A stretch of 64,000 nt of DNA. Source: Sulfurovum sp. NBC37-1 (GTDB taxonomy: Bacteria; Campylobacterota; Campylobacteria; Campylobacterales; Sulfurovaceae). Within the stretch, counting starts at the first letter, position 1. Each line of letters starts with the position of its first letter. The position numbers and the translations under genes are program-made. The stretch covers positions 806,001-870,000 of the forward strand of contig NC_009663.1 in assembly GCF_000010345.1 (NCBI RefSeq). Reading direction: 5' to 3'. The notes below the pieces were generated by a model. The model had not been told where the DNA came from, did no database searches, and saw only the letters and a program-made list of their open reading frames with translations. Of the stretch, positions 16,610-25,879 are shown in pieces.

Positions 16610-17182
16610 TTAATCAATTGGCTGATGGGACATTTTTTGGAAGAAATCTCTGACATATTCATAGCCGGAGTAGAGTGTAAGTACGACGGCAATCCATAAA
16701 AGAACTGTACCTCCGGGCCACTGCATCAGTAAAAACCCAATGGCAATCATCTGCACCACTGTTTTAACCTTGCCCATCCAGGAGGCGGAAATATCCATTC
16801 CCTGGCTCATGGCAGAGACACGAAGGCCGGTAATGAAAAGTTCACGGGTGAGAATGAGAAAGATCGCCCAGGGAGATGCCCAGTCAAGCATCATCAGCCC
16901 AAGAAAACCTGCAAGGGTAAGCATTTTATCCGCCAGAGGGTCGAGAATGGCACCCAGAACGGTTACCTGGTTGAAAGTACGGGCTATGTAGCCGTCGAAG
17001 AAGTCCGTAGCCGAGGCGACCACAAAGATGAAGGCAGCAAAATAGTTCAGCCATGATCTGTCGATACCTTCAAAGATACTGGCATCCTGATTGACGAGGA
17101 AAAGGAACATGAGGGGTGCGAGGAGGAGGCGGATGAAGGCGAGGATGTTAGGGATATTGAAAATTTGTGATGATGCCATCAT
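16610..17182 (-). CDS. pgsA: PgsA, CDP-diacylglycerol-glycerol-3-phosphate phosphatidyltransferase
   Basis: 190 residues, several membrane helices, and the complete CDP-alcohol phosphotransferase motif D-x2-DG-x2-AR-x8-G-x3-D-x3-D (DFFDGYIARTF...GAILDPLADK). It makes phosphatidylglycerol phosphate, first committed step to phosphatidylglycerol and cardiolipin, at the inner membrane. AAAGGAGC precedes the start. Confidence 0.93.
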   Translation of the reverse strand: MMASSQIFNIPNILAFIRLLLAPLMFLFLVNQDASIFEGIDRSWLNYFAAFIFVVASATDFFDGYIARTFNQVTVLGAILDPLADKMLTLAGFLGLMMLDWASPWAIFLILTRELFITGLRVSAMSQGMDISASWMGKVKTVVQMIAIGFLLMQWPGGTVLLWIAVVLTLYSGYEYVRDFFQKMSHQPID

Positions 17183-17508
17183 CTGCTCCTTTATTATTAA
17201 AATCTAGATATTAAATATGTTTACTATGATTGCCTATTGCTATGACTTGAGGCGATGTTACTCTCTTCTACCCCAAGGGCACTTCTTCACTTTGTTCACG
17301 GCGTTTTTTTAGAAAAAACGAAGCAAAAAATCGTCATCTCTCTCGAATCGCTTCGCTTTCAAGGTCGTTCGAGATGACAGGTACACTTTGTGTGATTAAT
17401 GTAGGGTGCGTAATCACGCACCTTTGGGTAAATTTTGCATAGATCAAAAAGAAGGAGAGGAAACTCATTCTCCACTTTTCATCATGCATCCTCCATTCAT
17501 TCCACTAA
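17183..17508. repeat. 326-bp intergenic region with hairpin repeats
   Basis: No gene seen. It holds a CGTTTTTT/AAAAAACG hairpin (17302-17320), a REP-like imperfect hairpin GTCATCTC...GAGATGAC (17333-17378) and GGTGCGTAATCACGCACC (17405-17422). The last is closely related to the pair of 18-bp repeats at 20551-20597. These repeats flank the fabL-like/dapA/M16 gene block. Confidence 0.6.
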
Positions 17509-18288
17509 TTAGCGGAATGTCGTTCCACCGTCCACTACAATGGTCTGTCCGGTGATCCAGCTGGCGTCGTCCGTACAGAGGAAATAGACGGAACCGGCGA
17601 GGTCTTCGGGGCTTCCCATTCTGTTTATGGCTGAACGTTTGATGGTCTCGGCTTTGACCTCTTCGTAATTGGTGAATGCTTTGAGGGCATCTGTGTCGAT
17701 AGGCCCGCCGGAGACGGCATTGACCCTGATGCCCATTTCGCCAAGTTCCACGGCTGCATAGCGTGCCATGGCTTCCACTGCGGCTTTATTGGTACCGTGG
17801 CCGGCATAGTTCTCAATGTAGATGAGGTTACCTGTAGAACTGAGTGTCACGATGGCACCGCCACCTACTTTTTCCATGCGTTTGGCTGCTTCCTGTGAAC
17901 CGGCTACAAAGGCACCGACCGTGGCGGTATAGATATTCGCCAGACCTTTTTTGGGTCTGAGTTTCATGAATTTTCCGTAGCCGCCGACAACAGGGCGTCC
18001 GTAGATCATCGCGTTGGAAACGAAGAAATCTACTCTGTCAAAATCTTCGTCGATGGAAGCAAAAAGCGGTTTGAACTGATCGGTATCGAGGATATCGAGG
18101 GGATATGCTTTGGCTTTGATACCGTAACTATCCATGAGTTCCTGAGCGATTACATCTGCTGCATCTTTGTTGCTGTTGTAGGTGAATGCGACATTCACTC
18201 CGTTCTGAGCGAACTTTTCGGCACAGGCTTTACCTATTCCCTTCGTCGCTCCCGTAATAACAACGGTCTTCCCTTTCATTTCACCCAT
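17509..18288 (-). CDS. fabL: FabL-type enoyl-ACP reductase (SDR family)
   Basis: 259 residues, Rossmann fold with TGATKGIG (12-19). The active site is Tyr161-x6-Lys168 (YAGHGTNK) rather than the Y-x3-K of ordinary SDRs; Y-x6-K is the enoyl-ACP-reductase arrangement and the surrounding residues (ENYAGHGTNKAAVEAMARY) resemble Bacillus FabL. Probable last step of fatty-acid elongation, NADPH-dependent in FabL. The gene begins 1 bp after dapA ends. A general SDR oxidoreductase is the alternative. Confidence 0.75.
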   Translation of the reverse strand: MGEMKGKTVVITGATKGIGKACAEKFAQNGVNVAFTYNSNKDAADVIAQELMDSYGIKAKAYPLDILDTDQFKPLFASIDEDFDRVDFFVSNAMIYGRPVVGGYGKFMKLRPKKGLANIYTATVGAFVAGSQEAAKRMEKVGGGAIVTLSSTGNLIYIENYAGHGTNKAAVEAMARYAAVELGEMGIRVNAVSGGPIDTDALKAFTNYEEVKAETIKRSAINRMGSPEDLAGSVYFLCTDDASWITGQTIVVDGGTTFR

Positions 18289-18289
18289 T

Positions 18290-19183
18290 TCACGCTCCTA
18301 CGATTTTATATTTTTTCATAACGTTTTCGATCTTCTTCATATTTTCGCTGCTTGGCGGGACAAGAGGCAGTCTGTATTCCAGGGTATCGATGAGACCGGC
18401 GATGTACATCGCCGCCTTGATCGGAATAGGATTGCTTTCACAGAAGAGAACTTTATTGATCTCGAAAAGTTCATCGTTGATTGCTTTGGAAGTTTTGAAA
18501 TCACCTCTAAGTGCTGCGTGTGTCAGATCTGCTTTCATGTCAGGAAGCAAATTGGCTGTCACGGAAGTGATCCCTTTCCCACCGCTTGCCAGAATGGGAA
18601 AGTCGATCGAATCGTCTCCGGAGAAGACATAGAGGTCAGGTACTTTTGCCAAAAGTTCCACTGTTCTCTCGATGGAACCTGTCGCTTCTTTGATCCCCAT
18701 GATATTCCACACATCATCAAAAAGTCTTTTGACCGTATCGGGGAGGATGTCCACACCTGTCCGTCCGGGAACATTGTAAAGCATAAAGGGGACTTCGACT
18801 GCCGAGGCGATCGCTTTGTAGTGCTGGTAGAGTCCTTCCTGGCTTGGTTTGTTGTAGTAGGGGCTGACGGAGAAGAGGGCATCGACACCGCAGGCTTCGG
18901 CATGTTTGGCGATGTCAATGGCTTCATGTGTTGCATTGCTTCCCGCACCTGCAAGGACTTTCGCATTGCTGCCTTTGCATACTTCTACAGCAATCTCGAT
19001 ACATCTTTTATGTTCATCATGACTGAGTGTTGCGCTCTCTCCTGTTGTTCCCACAGGACAGATAGCATCGATATTGTTATCGATCTGTCTCTGGATGAGG
19101 TTGGCATAGGTCGCTTCATCGAGTGTACCGTTCTTAAATGGCGTAATAATCGCAGTAGTCGCACCGCTAATGTAGTTATTCAT
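18290..19183 (-). CDS. dapA: DapA, 4-hydroxy-tetrahydrodipicolinate synthase
   Basis: 297 residues, TIM-barrel lyase. Catalytic Lys165 (GIKEATG), Tyr136 (YNVPGRTG) and substrate-binding GTTGES (45-50) are all present. It condenses pyruvate with aspartate semialdehyde in lysine and diaminopimelate synthesis. Between the M16 peptidase and the FabL-type gene in a tightly spaced unit; this order is also known from C. jejuni. Confidence 0.95.
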   Translation of the reverse strand: MNNYISGATTAIITPFKNGTLDEATYANLIQRQIDNNIDAICPVGTTGESATLSHDEHKRCIEIAVEVCKGSNAKVLAGAGSNATHEAIDIAKHAEACGVDALFSVSPYYNKPSQEGLYQHYKAIASAVEVPFMLYNVPGRTGVDILPDTVKRLFDDVWNIMGIKEATGSIERTVELLAKVPDLYVFSGDDSIDFPILASGGKGITSVTANLLPDMKADLTHAALRGDFKTSKAINDELFEINKVLFCESNPIPIKAAMYIAGLIDTLEYRLPLVPPSSENMKKIENVMKKYKIVGA

Positions 19184-19202
19184 TTTTTGTCCTAATGTGT
19201 AC

Positions 19203-20537
19203 TTACTGTTTCTTGTCCTCGTTTTTTTTGAGGATCACAGTGGTCGAATAGTCATGGTCAAAATATTTTTTTGCTACCCGACTGATCTCTTTGAGTGTAA
19301 TTTTATCCAATTTCTCTTCATATTCAAGTAAAGGTTTTAGATTTCCCTTGACGATGTAGTCTCCGTAAAGGCTTGTTACCGAGTCGGAACTCTCAAGCGA
19401 GTAGATGAATTCAGCCTTGGTGTTGATCTTTACTTTGTCGAGTTCTGCCTGTGTGACATCACCGTTCTTGAACTTTTCAAGTTCGGAGAGTATCTCTTTT
19501 TCAACTGTTTCAGGCTCGACACCTGGAGAGACGAGTGCCATAATGAGGAAAACGCCAGGGTCTTTCATTTCCATATTGTAACCGTAGATCTGGTTGACAA
19601 GCTGTTTTTCATGGATCAGTTTTTTCTCGAAACGGCTGCTTTTACCGTTACTCAGGATGTGGCTGATAGCGGAAAGGACCACCTGGTCGTCATCTTCGAA
19701 ATTTGGGATGGAGTAGAGGATGGCAAGGGTGTCCACCTGATTGCTCTCTTTGTGCAGAATGGCTCTTTTAGCTCCGTCCACTTTGGGTTCCACGGCTGTA
19801 ACCTTGGGGATCGTGTGTTTATTCTTGATCTTTCCGAAATATTTTTTGGCTTCACTGAAGACCGTTTCGGGCTTGATATCTCCGGCAACGACAAGGACAG
19901 CGTTTTCGGGCTGGTAGTAACGGTGGTAGAACGCTCTGATATCTTCGATTTTCCACGACTGTATATCTTCCATAAAACCGATAGGCAGCCAGTGGTAGGG
20001 ATGGTAGACATAATGTGTGTTGAATGCCCTGAAATAGAGGTATCCCATAGGATTGTTGTCCGTTCTGAGGCGTCTCTCCTCGGCTACGACCTGACGCTCT
20101 TTCTGAAACTCCTCATCCGTGAGTTTGAGGTTGTGCATCAATTCTGAAAAAAGATCCAGCGTCATGGGGAGGTTTTTGCTGGCAGTTTTAATAAAGTAGT
20201 GTGTTTTGTCAAATCCTGTCGCAGCATTATTTACACCACCGTGACCTTTGACAATGACATCGAATTCACCCTCTTTGAGCTTTTTGGTCGATTTGAAACT
20301 CAAATGCTCAAGCATATGTGCCATACCGCTTTTACCCATAACTTCGTTCCTGCTCCCGACCTTGTAGTAGATATCGGTCGTAATGACGCCTGAATCGTTG
20401 TCCATAGGAATGACAACGATCTGCAGACCGTTGTCAAGGGTTTTTGTATAGTGTTTTGGCAGTGAATTGGCCATGAGTGCTCCTGATAACAGTATCAGTC
20501 CCAATACTGTTCTTTTAATGATTGTTTTTAAATTCAT
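19203..20537 (-). CDS. M16-family zinc metallopeptidase (exported)
   Basis: 444 residues from [14 protein letters not shown] with a signal peptide (to LMAN). The inverted zinc motif HMLEH (74-78) and a downstream Glu in VVAEERR mark an active M16A/B subunit; the C-terminal half is the second M16 domain. The start is taken 26 codons inside the open frame, where GGAG precedes ATG. A perfect 18-bp inverted repeat lies in its leader (20551-20597). Substrate unknown; adjacent to pyrD and dapA as in C. jejuni. Confidence 0.88.
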   Translation of the reverse strand: MNLKTIIKRTVLGLILLSGALMANSLPKHYTKTLDNGLQIVVIPMDNDSGVITTDIYYKVGSRNEVMGKSGMAHMLEHLSFKSTKKLKEGEFDVIVKGHGGVNNAATGFDKTHYFIKTASKNLPMTLDLFSELMHNLKLTDEEFQKERQVVAEERRLRTDNNPMGYLYFRAFNTHYVYHPYHWLPIGFMEDIQSWKIEDIRAFYHRYYQPENAVLVVAGDIKPETVFSEAKKYFGKIKNKHTIPKVTAVEPKVDGAKRAILHKESNQVDTLAILYSIPNFEDDDQVVLSAISHILSNGKSSRFEKKLIHEKQLVNQIYGYNMEMKDPGVFLIMALVSPGVEPETVEKEILSELEKFKNGDVTQAELDKVKINTKAEFIYSLESSDSVTSLYGDYIVKGNLKPLLEYEEKLDKITLKEISRVAKKYFDHDYSTTVILKKNEDKKQ

Positions 20538-20550
20538 ATGATCTCCGTGG

Positions 20551-20597
20551 GGTGCGAAATCACGCACCGTTGAACATGTGGTGCGTGATTTCGCACC
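20551..20597. repeat. perfect 18-bp inverted repeat in the M16 leader
   Basis: GGTGCGAAATCACGCACC (20551-20568) and its exact complement (20580-20597) are separated by 11 bp. The hairpin would end 7-8 nt before the GGAG of the peptidase gene. Each arm is itself nearly palindromic and resembles 17405-17422. It could be a repeat element or a leader structure between pyrD and the peptidase gene. Confidence 0.7.
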
Positions 20598-20605
20598 TTG
20601 TGCGC

Positions 20606-21682
20606 TTATTTCCAATCGGCTCCGATAGCTTCTGAAATATGAGTATACCCGTCTTTTTTTAACAATTTTATAAGTCCCTCGTTAATCTCTCTAATGAGCG
20701 CAGGGCCTTTGTATATGAGCATACTGTATACCTGTACAAGCGAAGCACCTGCTTTGATACGCCTGTAGGCTTCTTCAGCCGAGTCGATACCGCCTACGGA
20801 GATCAGCAGGGTTTTACCATACAGTTCTTTGCCTATGGCTTTGAAGAGCTGGTATGATTTCTCTGTAAGCAACGCTCCAGAAATCCCGCCAAAATCCTTT
20901 GCATGCGGCGTAAGGCTGTAGTCTATGGTCGTGTTAGTCGCGATGATCCCTGCTGCACCGGCATCTACGGCAGTGTTGCAAAGTGCAATGGCATCTTCGT
21001 GGGTCATATCCGGTGCGATCTTGAGCAGTACGGGCTGCTCGGTAATACGTTTTGCCATGGCAAAAATGTCTTTGATGAACTGTTCGTTCTGCAGGTCTCT
21101 CAGGCCCGGAGTGTTGGGGGAAGAGATGTTGATGACGATGTAGTCACCGTAGTCTTTGAATGCATGGAAAAGTGTTTCATAGTCCTCTAATGCTTTTTCT
21201 TCGGAGGTTACCTTGTTCTTTCCGATGTTGATGCCGATGGGATAGTCGAAGAAGTAGAGCTTGTTAAGCTGCTCAAGCATATAGCCCATCCCTCTGTTGT
21301 TGAAGCCCATGGCATTCTGAATGGACCGGTCTTCAAGAAGTCTGAAAAGCCTCGGTTTGGGGTTGCCGGGTTGTGGTTTTGGGGTAACTGTTCCTATTTC
21401 CGTAAAACCGAAGCCCAGTGCCGGCATGGAGGTGATGTACTGTCCGTTCTTGTCAAAACCGGCACCCAGTCCGACGGGATTTTTGAAGGTTCTTCCAAAG
21501 AATTCCTGCTCGATCATCGGATCGGTCACGAAATACTGTTTTGTTATGAAGTGCAGAAGCGGGGGACAGCAGGGCAGTGCTCTCAGGCCGATACCTGCAA
21601 GAGTGTGTGCAGTTTCAGGGTCGAAGTTAAAAAGTATTTTTTTGACGGTATCGTATGAAAAGAATGGCACGGTGTTCTCCAT
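20606..21682 (-). CDS. pyrD: PyrD, quinone-dependent dihydroorotate dehydrogenase (class 2)
   Basis: 358 residues from MENTVPFFSYDTVKK; the frame is open far upstream, but homology begins here. FMN barrel with NPVGLGAGFDKNG, the class 2 Ser base in NISSPNTPGLRDLQ, IKIAPD-type LLKIAPD and C-terminal GGIDSAEEAYRRIKAGASLVQVY. It oxidises dihydroorotate and reduces quinone at the inner membrane in pyrimidine synthesis. First gene of the pyrD - M16 - dapA - fabL block. Confidence 0.93.
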   Translation of the reverse strand: MENTVPFFSYDTVKKILFNFDPETAHTLAGIGLRALPCCPPLLHFITKQYFVTDPMIEQEFFGRTFKNPVGLGAGFDKNGQYITSMPALGFGFTEIGTVTPKPQPGNPKPRLFRLLEDRSIQNAMGFNNRGMGYMLEQLNKLYFFDYPIGINIGKNKVTSEEKALEDYETLFHAFKDYGDYIVINISSPNTPGLRDLQNEQFIKDIFAMAKRITEQPVLLKIAPDMTHEDAIALCNTAVDAGAAGIIATNTTIDYSLTPHAKDFGGISGALLTEKSYQLFKAIGKELYGKTLLISVGGIDSAEEAYRRIKAGASLVQVYSMLIYKGPALIREINEGLIKLLKKDGYTHISEAIGADWK

Positions 21683-21796
21683 GGTAATATTGGATGATAT
21701 TATAGCTAAATAAGTTGATAGTAGGTGATTGGATATGGTTTTTTCAGGGGCAAAATACCTAAAATATTTTAGAAAAGATTGTGCTATAATAAATCT

Positions 21797-22111
21797 ATGA
21801 AAATGACACAAGAAAAGATACTTCACTATTTGAAAGAACTCAAACCGGAACTTGAAGCTAAGGGAATAGCCGATATTGCATTGTTTGGCTCTTATGCAAC
21901 TCAAAAAGAGAACCTTTATAGTGACATAGATATTGCTATTCGTAAAAAAGAGGATTTTTTAGATAAGTATAGTGCCTATGATTATTTTAATTTAATTTCA
22001 AATCTAAAAACCAAACTCCTAAAAGAACTGCATAGAAGCAGCGATGTATTCGACTTAGACAGTCACTCCAGTTTTAAACAACAGATAGAAAAAGAGCTTA
22101 TCTATGTATAG
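21797..22111 (+). CDS. mntA: MntA-type antitoxin nucleotidyltransferase
   Basis: 104 residues with the minimal nucleotidyltransferase motif GSYATQ...YSDIDIAI (GS-x10-DxD). In the HepT-MntA system this enzyme adenylylates the toxin. It overlaps the HEPN partner by 8 bp. TATAAT at 21785-21790 lies only 6 bp before the ATG and no Shine-Dalgarno is visible, so the mRNA may be leaderless. A TTG 18 bp upstream is a weaker alternative start. Confidence 0.82.
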   Translation: MKMTQEKILHYLKELKPELEAKGIADIALFGSYATQKENLYSDIDIAIRKKEDFLDKYSAYDYFNLISNLKTKLLKELHRSSDVFDLDSHSSFKQQIEKELIYV

Positions 22112-22457
22112 TCAAAGGGCAATGGGACGTGTGGAGATTATACGTAAGAAGATAGAATTTATCAATAATATCGTAGATGAAAAGGGCTCGGTGACAGAGG
22201 CATTGGAAGATGAACAAAATGCAAGAGCTGCCATACTGATGCACCTCACTGTGATAGCAGAGCAGTTTGATAAGCTTCTGCATAGTGGGGAGTTGGATAT
22301 ACTCTCAAATTTTGAAAAAGAAGATATCAAAGGCAGTTATGAACTGCGTAATTTTATAGCCCATGATTATGAGGGAATAGACTTTTATATCGTTGAAGAG
22401 GTGATTAATGAAAGATTACCTATTATTTATAATGGTGCTATTGAAGCTTTAAAATAA
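22104..22457 (+). CDS. hepT: HepT-type HEPN toxin
   Basis: 117 residues, helical, with the HepT signature RNFIAHDY, i.e. R-x4-H-x-Y: Arg and His form the HEPN RNase site and Tyr is the adenylylation target in characterised pairs. It starts 8 bp inside mntA (ATGTATAG), so the two proteins are co-translated. Expected to be an RNA-cleaving toxin neutralised by MntA. Confidence 0.85.
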   Translation: MYSQRAMGRVEIIRKKIEFINNIVDEKGSVTEALEDEQNARAAILMHLTVIAEQFDKLLHSGELDILSNFEKEDIKGSYELRNFIAHDYEGIDFYIVEEVINERLPIIYNGAIEALK

Positions 22458-22545
22458 ATGTATACTCTCCGGTTGTATTGACGAGTTGAGTTGTTGTTAT
22501 CACCAGACCCCCTTTTCTCTTTTTCTGATAGACCCTTGATGTGTG

Positions 22546-22575
22546 TTGATAATCAAAACACTTTGTAGATATAAT
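22546..22575 (+). promoter_or_regulatory. sigma70-type promoter
   Basis: TTGATA (22546-22551), 18-bp spacer, TATAAT (22570-22575), about 30 bp before the gene at 22605. Confidence 0.6.
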
Positions 22576-22604
22576 AGGTAAAAACGTTTTGCAAAGGATG
22601 CTCA

Positions 22605-23576
22605 ATGGCGAAAGTGTTGATGTTGTTTCTTTTTCTGTTTAGTTTTTTGTCAGCGTCCCCTATCACATCGATCGATGATATCAAAGAGGCTTATCGGGAT
22701 ATCAACAGTCGGCAAGCATCGTTAGCAACGGCACAGAAGGAGATAGAGGATATCTCCAGCGAAGGGGCGGTGGCAAGGTATTTTTTTGAGTCCGATGACT
22801 CCATCGCGCTGATCCAGCTCAATATCTATGGTGAAACAGGCAGGGTGGAGGAGGCATATTACTTCCAAAATAGCACGCTCTTCTTTGTCTACAGCATCGA
22901 TTATCGCTACAATGCGCCACTGACATCCGGTGGATACAATCCCGGCAAGACGCAGATCCGAAAAAACAGATACTATTTTCTCCGGGGCACGATGGTCAAA
23001 TGGCTGGATAATACCCTTCGAAACATACCTAAAATATCTTTCCAATTCAAAAACAAATCGAAGGACGTAGTCCGTTTTACGAAGAAGTATCTGCTTGCGA
23101 ATGTGCCTAAAGTGCCCAGTCAAAACCGTCTCCAATCTCTGACCTTGAAGGATGGGAGCAAAGTCGCTTTGTATTATGCCGAGGAAGAGGGGCGGGTCAC
23201 TGTCACGGTAAAACAGTTTGTAAACGGCACAATAACATGGCAAAAAGTGGTCGCGCAGGCTTTGCCGGGGGCGGTGGAAGTCGGCGGGCTGATCGGTCTG
23301 GGTGAGAGTGTCATTGTTGCGGGGCATACGACGATTTCGGGAACCGGCAAGAGCTATTTTTGGCTCACACGTTTGGGCATAGACAGTCAAACGCTGTGGC
23401 AGAAAAAGATAGAAGCCTATCCCCAGGATACGATAACCAATGTGTTGAAACTCACTAAAGGATTTTTTGAAACGGTGACGATCGAAGATGAGGCAGGCCA
23501 CAGCCAATACGTGATCACGGTATATAAGAATACGGGGGAGACAGTGTGGAAAAAGGCATTTGCCAACACAGATTAA
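22605..23576 (+). CDS. exported protein of unknown function
   Basis: 323 residues with signal peptide (MAKVLMLFLFLFSFLSAS). Residues 20-150 contain DDIKEAYRDINSRQ followed by beta-rich sequence (YFFESDDSIALIQLNIYGETG, RNRYYFLRGTMVKW); the C-terminal ~150 residues look like repeated beta-strands (LKDGSKVALYYAEEEG, GLIGLGESVIVAGHTT). I do not recognise a family. It starts an exported-protein cluster with the LprI-like gene and a frameshifted gene. Confidence 0.7.
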   Translation: MAKVLMLFLFLFSFLSASPITSIDDIKEAYRDINSRQASLATAQKEIEDISSEGAVARYFFESDDSIALIQLNIYGETGRVEEAYYFQNSTLFFVYSIDYRYNAPLTSGGYNPGKTQIRKNRYYFLRGTMVKWLDNTLRNIPKISFQFKNKSKDVVRFTKKYLLANVPKVPSQNRLQSLTLKDGSKVALYYAEEEGRVTVTVKQFVNGTITWQKVVAQALPGAVEVGGLIGLGESVIVAGHTTISGTGKSYFWLTRLGIDSQTLWQKKIEAYPQDTITNVLKLTKGFFETVTIEDEAGHSQYVITVYKNTGETVWKKAFANTD

Positions 23577-23586
23577 GGAGGATACC

Positions 23587-23949
23587 ATGCGCGTCGTATT
23601 GTTGATTTTATTGAGCGTGAATGTGCTTATGTCTCAGGAGCCCGATTTCCAAAAATGCTATGACAGCCATCCGGCGACCAACGACTGGATGCAGTGTGCA
23701 TACCACGAGTATGATTACCGGGACAAACAACTCAATGCCGTCTATCGACACGTCAAAAACCATCTCCCAAAAGAGGAGATCCCCAACCTGATCAAAGCCC
23801 AGAGAGCCTGGATCACATTTCGGGATAGAGAGTGCTGCTTCGAAGCGTATGAGATGCGGGGCGGTTCGGCAGAAAAACAGTTCACAATCGGCTGTAAGAT
23901 CGCGTTGACCCGAGAGCGGGTTCAATCTCTGCGCACCCTGCTTCCATAA
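23587..23949 (+). CDS. exported LprI/DUF1311-like protein
   Basis: 120 residues from MRVVLLILLSVNVLMS, chosen because a strong AAGGAGGA precedes it; the preceding gene ends 11 bp upstream. Four features match the lysozyme-inhibitor LprI N-terminal (DUF1311) domain: CYDSHPATNDWMQCAYHEYDY, LNAVYRHV, LIKAQRAWITFRDREC, and a final Cys before TRERVQSLR. Cysteines would form periplasmic disulfides. Inhibition of host or rival lysozyme is known for some relatives, not shown here. Confidence 0.75.
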   Translation: MRVVLLILLSVNVLMSQEPDFQKCYDSHPATNDWMQCAYHEYDYRDKQLNAVYRHVKNHLPKEEIPNLIKAQRAWITFRDRECCFEAYEMRGGSAEKQFTIGCKIALTRERVQSLRTLLP

Positions 23950-23959
23950 AGGATCTACC

Positions 23960-24441
23960 GTGAAAACGATTATTGTGTCTGTGATTTTGACGACAGCTGT
24001 CTTGGCGGGCGATCATGTCAAAAAGGGAGAAAAACTGCTCTATGGCTTCACGACCGAAAAGGGCAAGATCATCACCATAGCGGTGGATAGCCATGCTCGC
24101 TATCTGGTTTACCGCTATGGCAAAGAGGGAAAAATAGAGCTGGAATACCCGAAGCACCATAAAAACGCGTTTAAACGTTTCACCTTCTCACACTATTTTC
24201 GGGGCGGCGGTGCTCAGAATGAAGGCTTGGATCTGAATACCCTGTTCTTCACGAATCGGGGCTATACGTATCGTATCTTTGATAACTACAGCGCGGCAGA
24301 TGACCATCGGGAGATCGGGATCAGGATTACAAAAAAGGAAAGAAGATCGCCACAATACTCGGGCGGGTCGGAAGCATCAAAGGTTCACTCTCCAGTCTGG
24401 AGGATTATCCGGTCCACGCTGTTGCTGAAAGTACGGAATAG
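23960..24441 (+). pseudogene. exported protein gene with a frameshift in an A run
   Basis: GTG start preceded by AAGGATC; signal peptide MKTIIVSVILTTAVLAG. The reading frame is coherent to about residue 127 (REIGIRITKK), then at the A6 run 24331-24336 it switches; adding one A restores GKKIATILGRVGSIKGSLSS and a natural stop at 24439-24441, about 161 residues. Without correction the frame runs on to 24529 through repeated DNA. Function unknown. Either a recent pseudogene, a slippage site or a sequence error. Confidence 0.6.
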
Positions 24442-24447
24442 AATCTG

Positions 24448-24503
24448 TCACGATTACGATCACCCCTTTTCTTCACGATTACGATCACCTGACCCCTTTT
24501 CTT
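24448..24503. repeat. tandem repeat of about 28 bp, two units
   Basis: TCACGATTACGATCACC occurs at 24448 and again at 24473, each followed by CCCCTTTTCT, the second unit with a 4-5 bp insertion. It lies just after the corrected stop of the frameshifted gene. Confidence 0.6.
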
Positions 24504-24644
24504 CCTTTTCCCTTGAGCACTGTCTGTGAAATCACCACGATAAATAGTACTAAAGTTGCCCCGCCATCTCCCTACTTTTGGTTATAATAATATATTCTTC
24601 AAATTATTCAGGGGGAAGTTTTAGGTGAGTAGGAGGATGGAACA

Positions 24645-25754
24645 ATGAATAAATTTTGGGCAACGTTGACAATCTGTACGATGCTGGGATGGGGCAATGA
24701 TGGTGTATTTTATGGCTCAGGCAATCAATTAATTCCGATTGTTGAATCAGATATATCCATTAGTTGGGAGGTATTGGAGATCAAGCGTATCGACCGGTGG
24801 ACACTTGATGTAAACGTACAGTATCACTTTTACAACCCTGGGTCGGCCAAGCAGCTCCATGTGGGCTTTGAGGCGCCTTCGCCCTTGGGTCCTGATGTCG
24901 AAGCAGCACCCAAAAACGGGCAACACCCCTACATAACGCACTTTAGCGTAGAGGTGAATGACAAACCCGTTTCCTACCAATGCGTTACCGTTGCCGACAA
25001 AAACTATCTAAAAGATGGAAAAATTCAGGCTAAAAGTATGTATGAGATTGCTGGCAATTCTGATCTGTCTGAACTTCCTTTCTTGTATGTCTATCATTTT
25101 AATGCCGATTTTGCGCAGGGAGACAATACAGTTACCCACCACTACCGCTACAGTCTCTCCGGAACTACTGATGATGCCTACTACTTCGACTACATTTTGA
25201 CCGCTGCGAAACGCTGGGCCAATAAGCATATCGACAATTTTACCCTCTCAATCGACCTTGGACTCTACCAAAATTTTGTGATGAAGCAAAGCTTTTTCAG
25301 CAATCCTTCCGAGTGGAACGTTAATGGCATCGTCCAGAAGGGAAAGTGTACACCTTACGAGAAGATGAAAGAGTGTGCAGAGTTTTTTGTAATTGGCGGA
25401 CCGATCGTCTACCAGAAAAAAAACTTTAAAATCAGGGGTGACCTCTCAATCGTGGCACCCCTCAAAAATTTAGTGGATGGGATACCTAACTATGACTTTG
25501 ATTATCGTAACAACCGGCTTCCTTTTGGAATCGACCAGTCCTTAAACATCACCAACTCACACGACAAAACATCGTATAGGATTCTCAGAAACCTCCCCTA
25601 TGCGCGGCGGGGTTATGTTTTCAAAACTCCCGAAATTCGGCGTTATTATGAAGCGCAGCCTTGGTACCGTCCGAACCCCTCCTATAAAGCAGCGCTAAAC
25701 AAACTGACACCTCAGGAAAAAGAATGGCTCAAAAAGCTGACCATAGGTGACTAA
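24645..25754 (+). CDS. exported YARHG-domain protein
   Basis: 369 residues. A short hydrophobic N-terminus (MNKFWATLTICTMLGWGN) is a probable signal peptide. The long middle region, beta-rich with ISWEVLEIKRIDRWTLDVNVQYHFYNPG, resembles DUF4424-type domains. The C-terminus (about 315-355) has YARRGYVFKTPEIRRYYEAQ followed by PWYRPNP, a YARHG domain, which is extracellular and often cell-envelope associated. GGAGG precedes the start. Specific function unknown. Confidence 0.7.
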   Translation: MNKFWATLTICTMLGWGNDGVFYGSGNQLIPIVESDISISWEVLEIKRIDRWTLDVNVQYHFYNPGSAKQLHVGFEAPSPLGPDVEAAPKNGQHPYITHFSVEVNDKPVSYQCVTVADKNYLKDGKIQAKSMYEIAGNSDLSELPFLYVYHFNADFAQGDNTVTHHYRYSLSGTTDDAYYFDYILTAAKRWANKHIDNFTLSIDLGLYQNFVMKQSFFSNPSEWNVNGIVQKGKCTPYEKMKECAEFFVIGGPIVYQKKNFKIRGDLSIVAPLKNLVDGIPNYDFDYRNNRLPFGIDQSLNITNSHDKTSYRILRNLPYARRGYVFKTPEIRRYYEAQPWYRPNPSYKAALNKLTPQEKEWLKKLTIGD

Positions 25755-25879
25755 AACTTTTGGCGGACCAGTTAAGGCACTGGGGTCGATGCTTCCTGAT
25801 TTTTTAGCATAAAGTAGAGCCAGAGTGTGAAGCCAGGGGTATAGGCAGTATAGGGGCCAAAGTATAGAAGTATAGGGGC

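Noticed and set aside
24442-24529. C-terminal extension of the frameshifted exported protein
   Set aside because: Translated from tandem-repeat DNA in a shifted frame; one added A gives a natural earlier stop.
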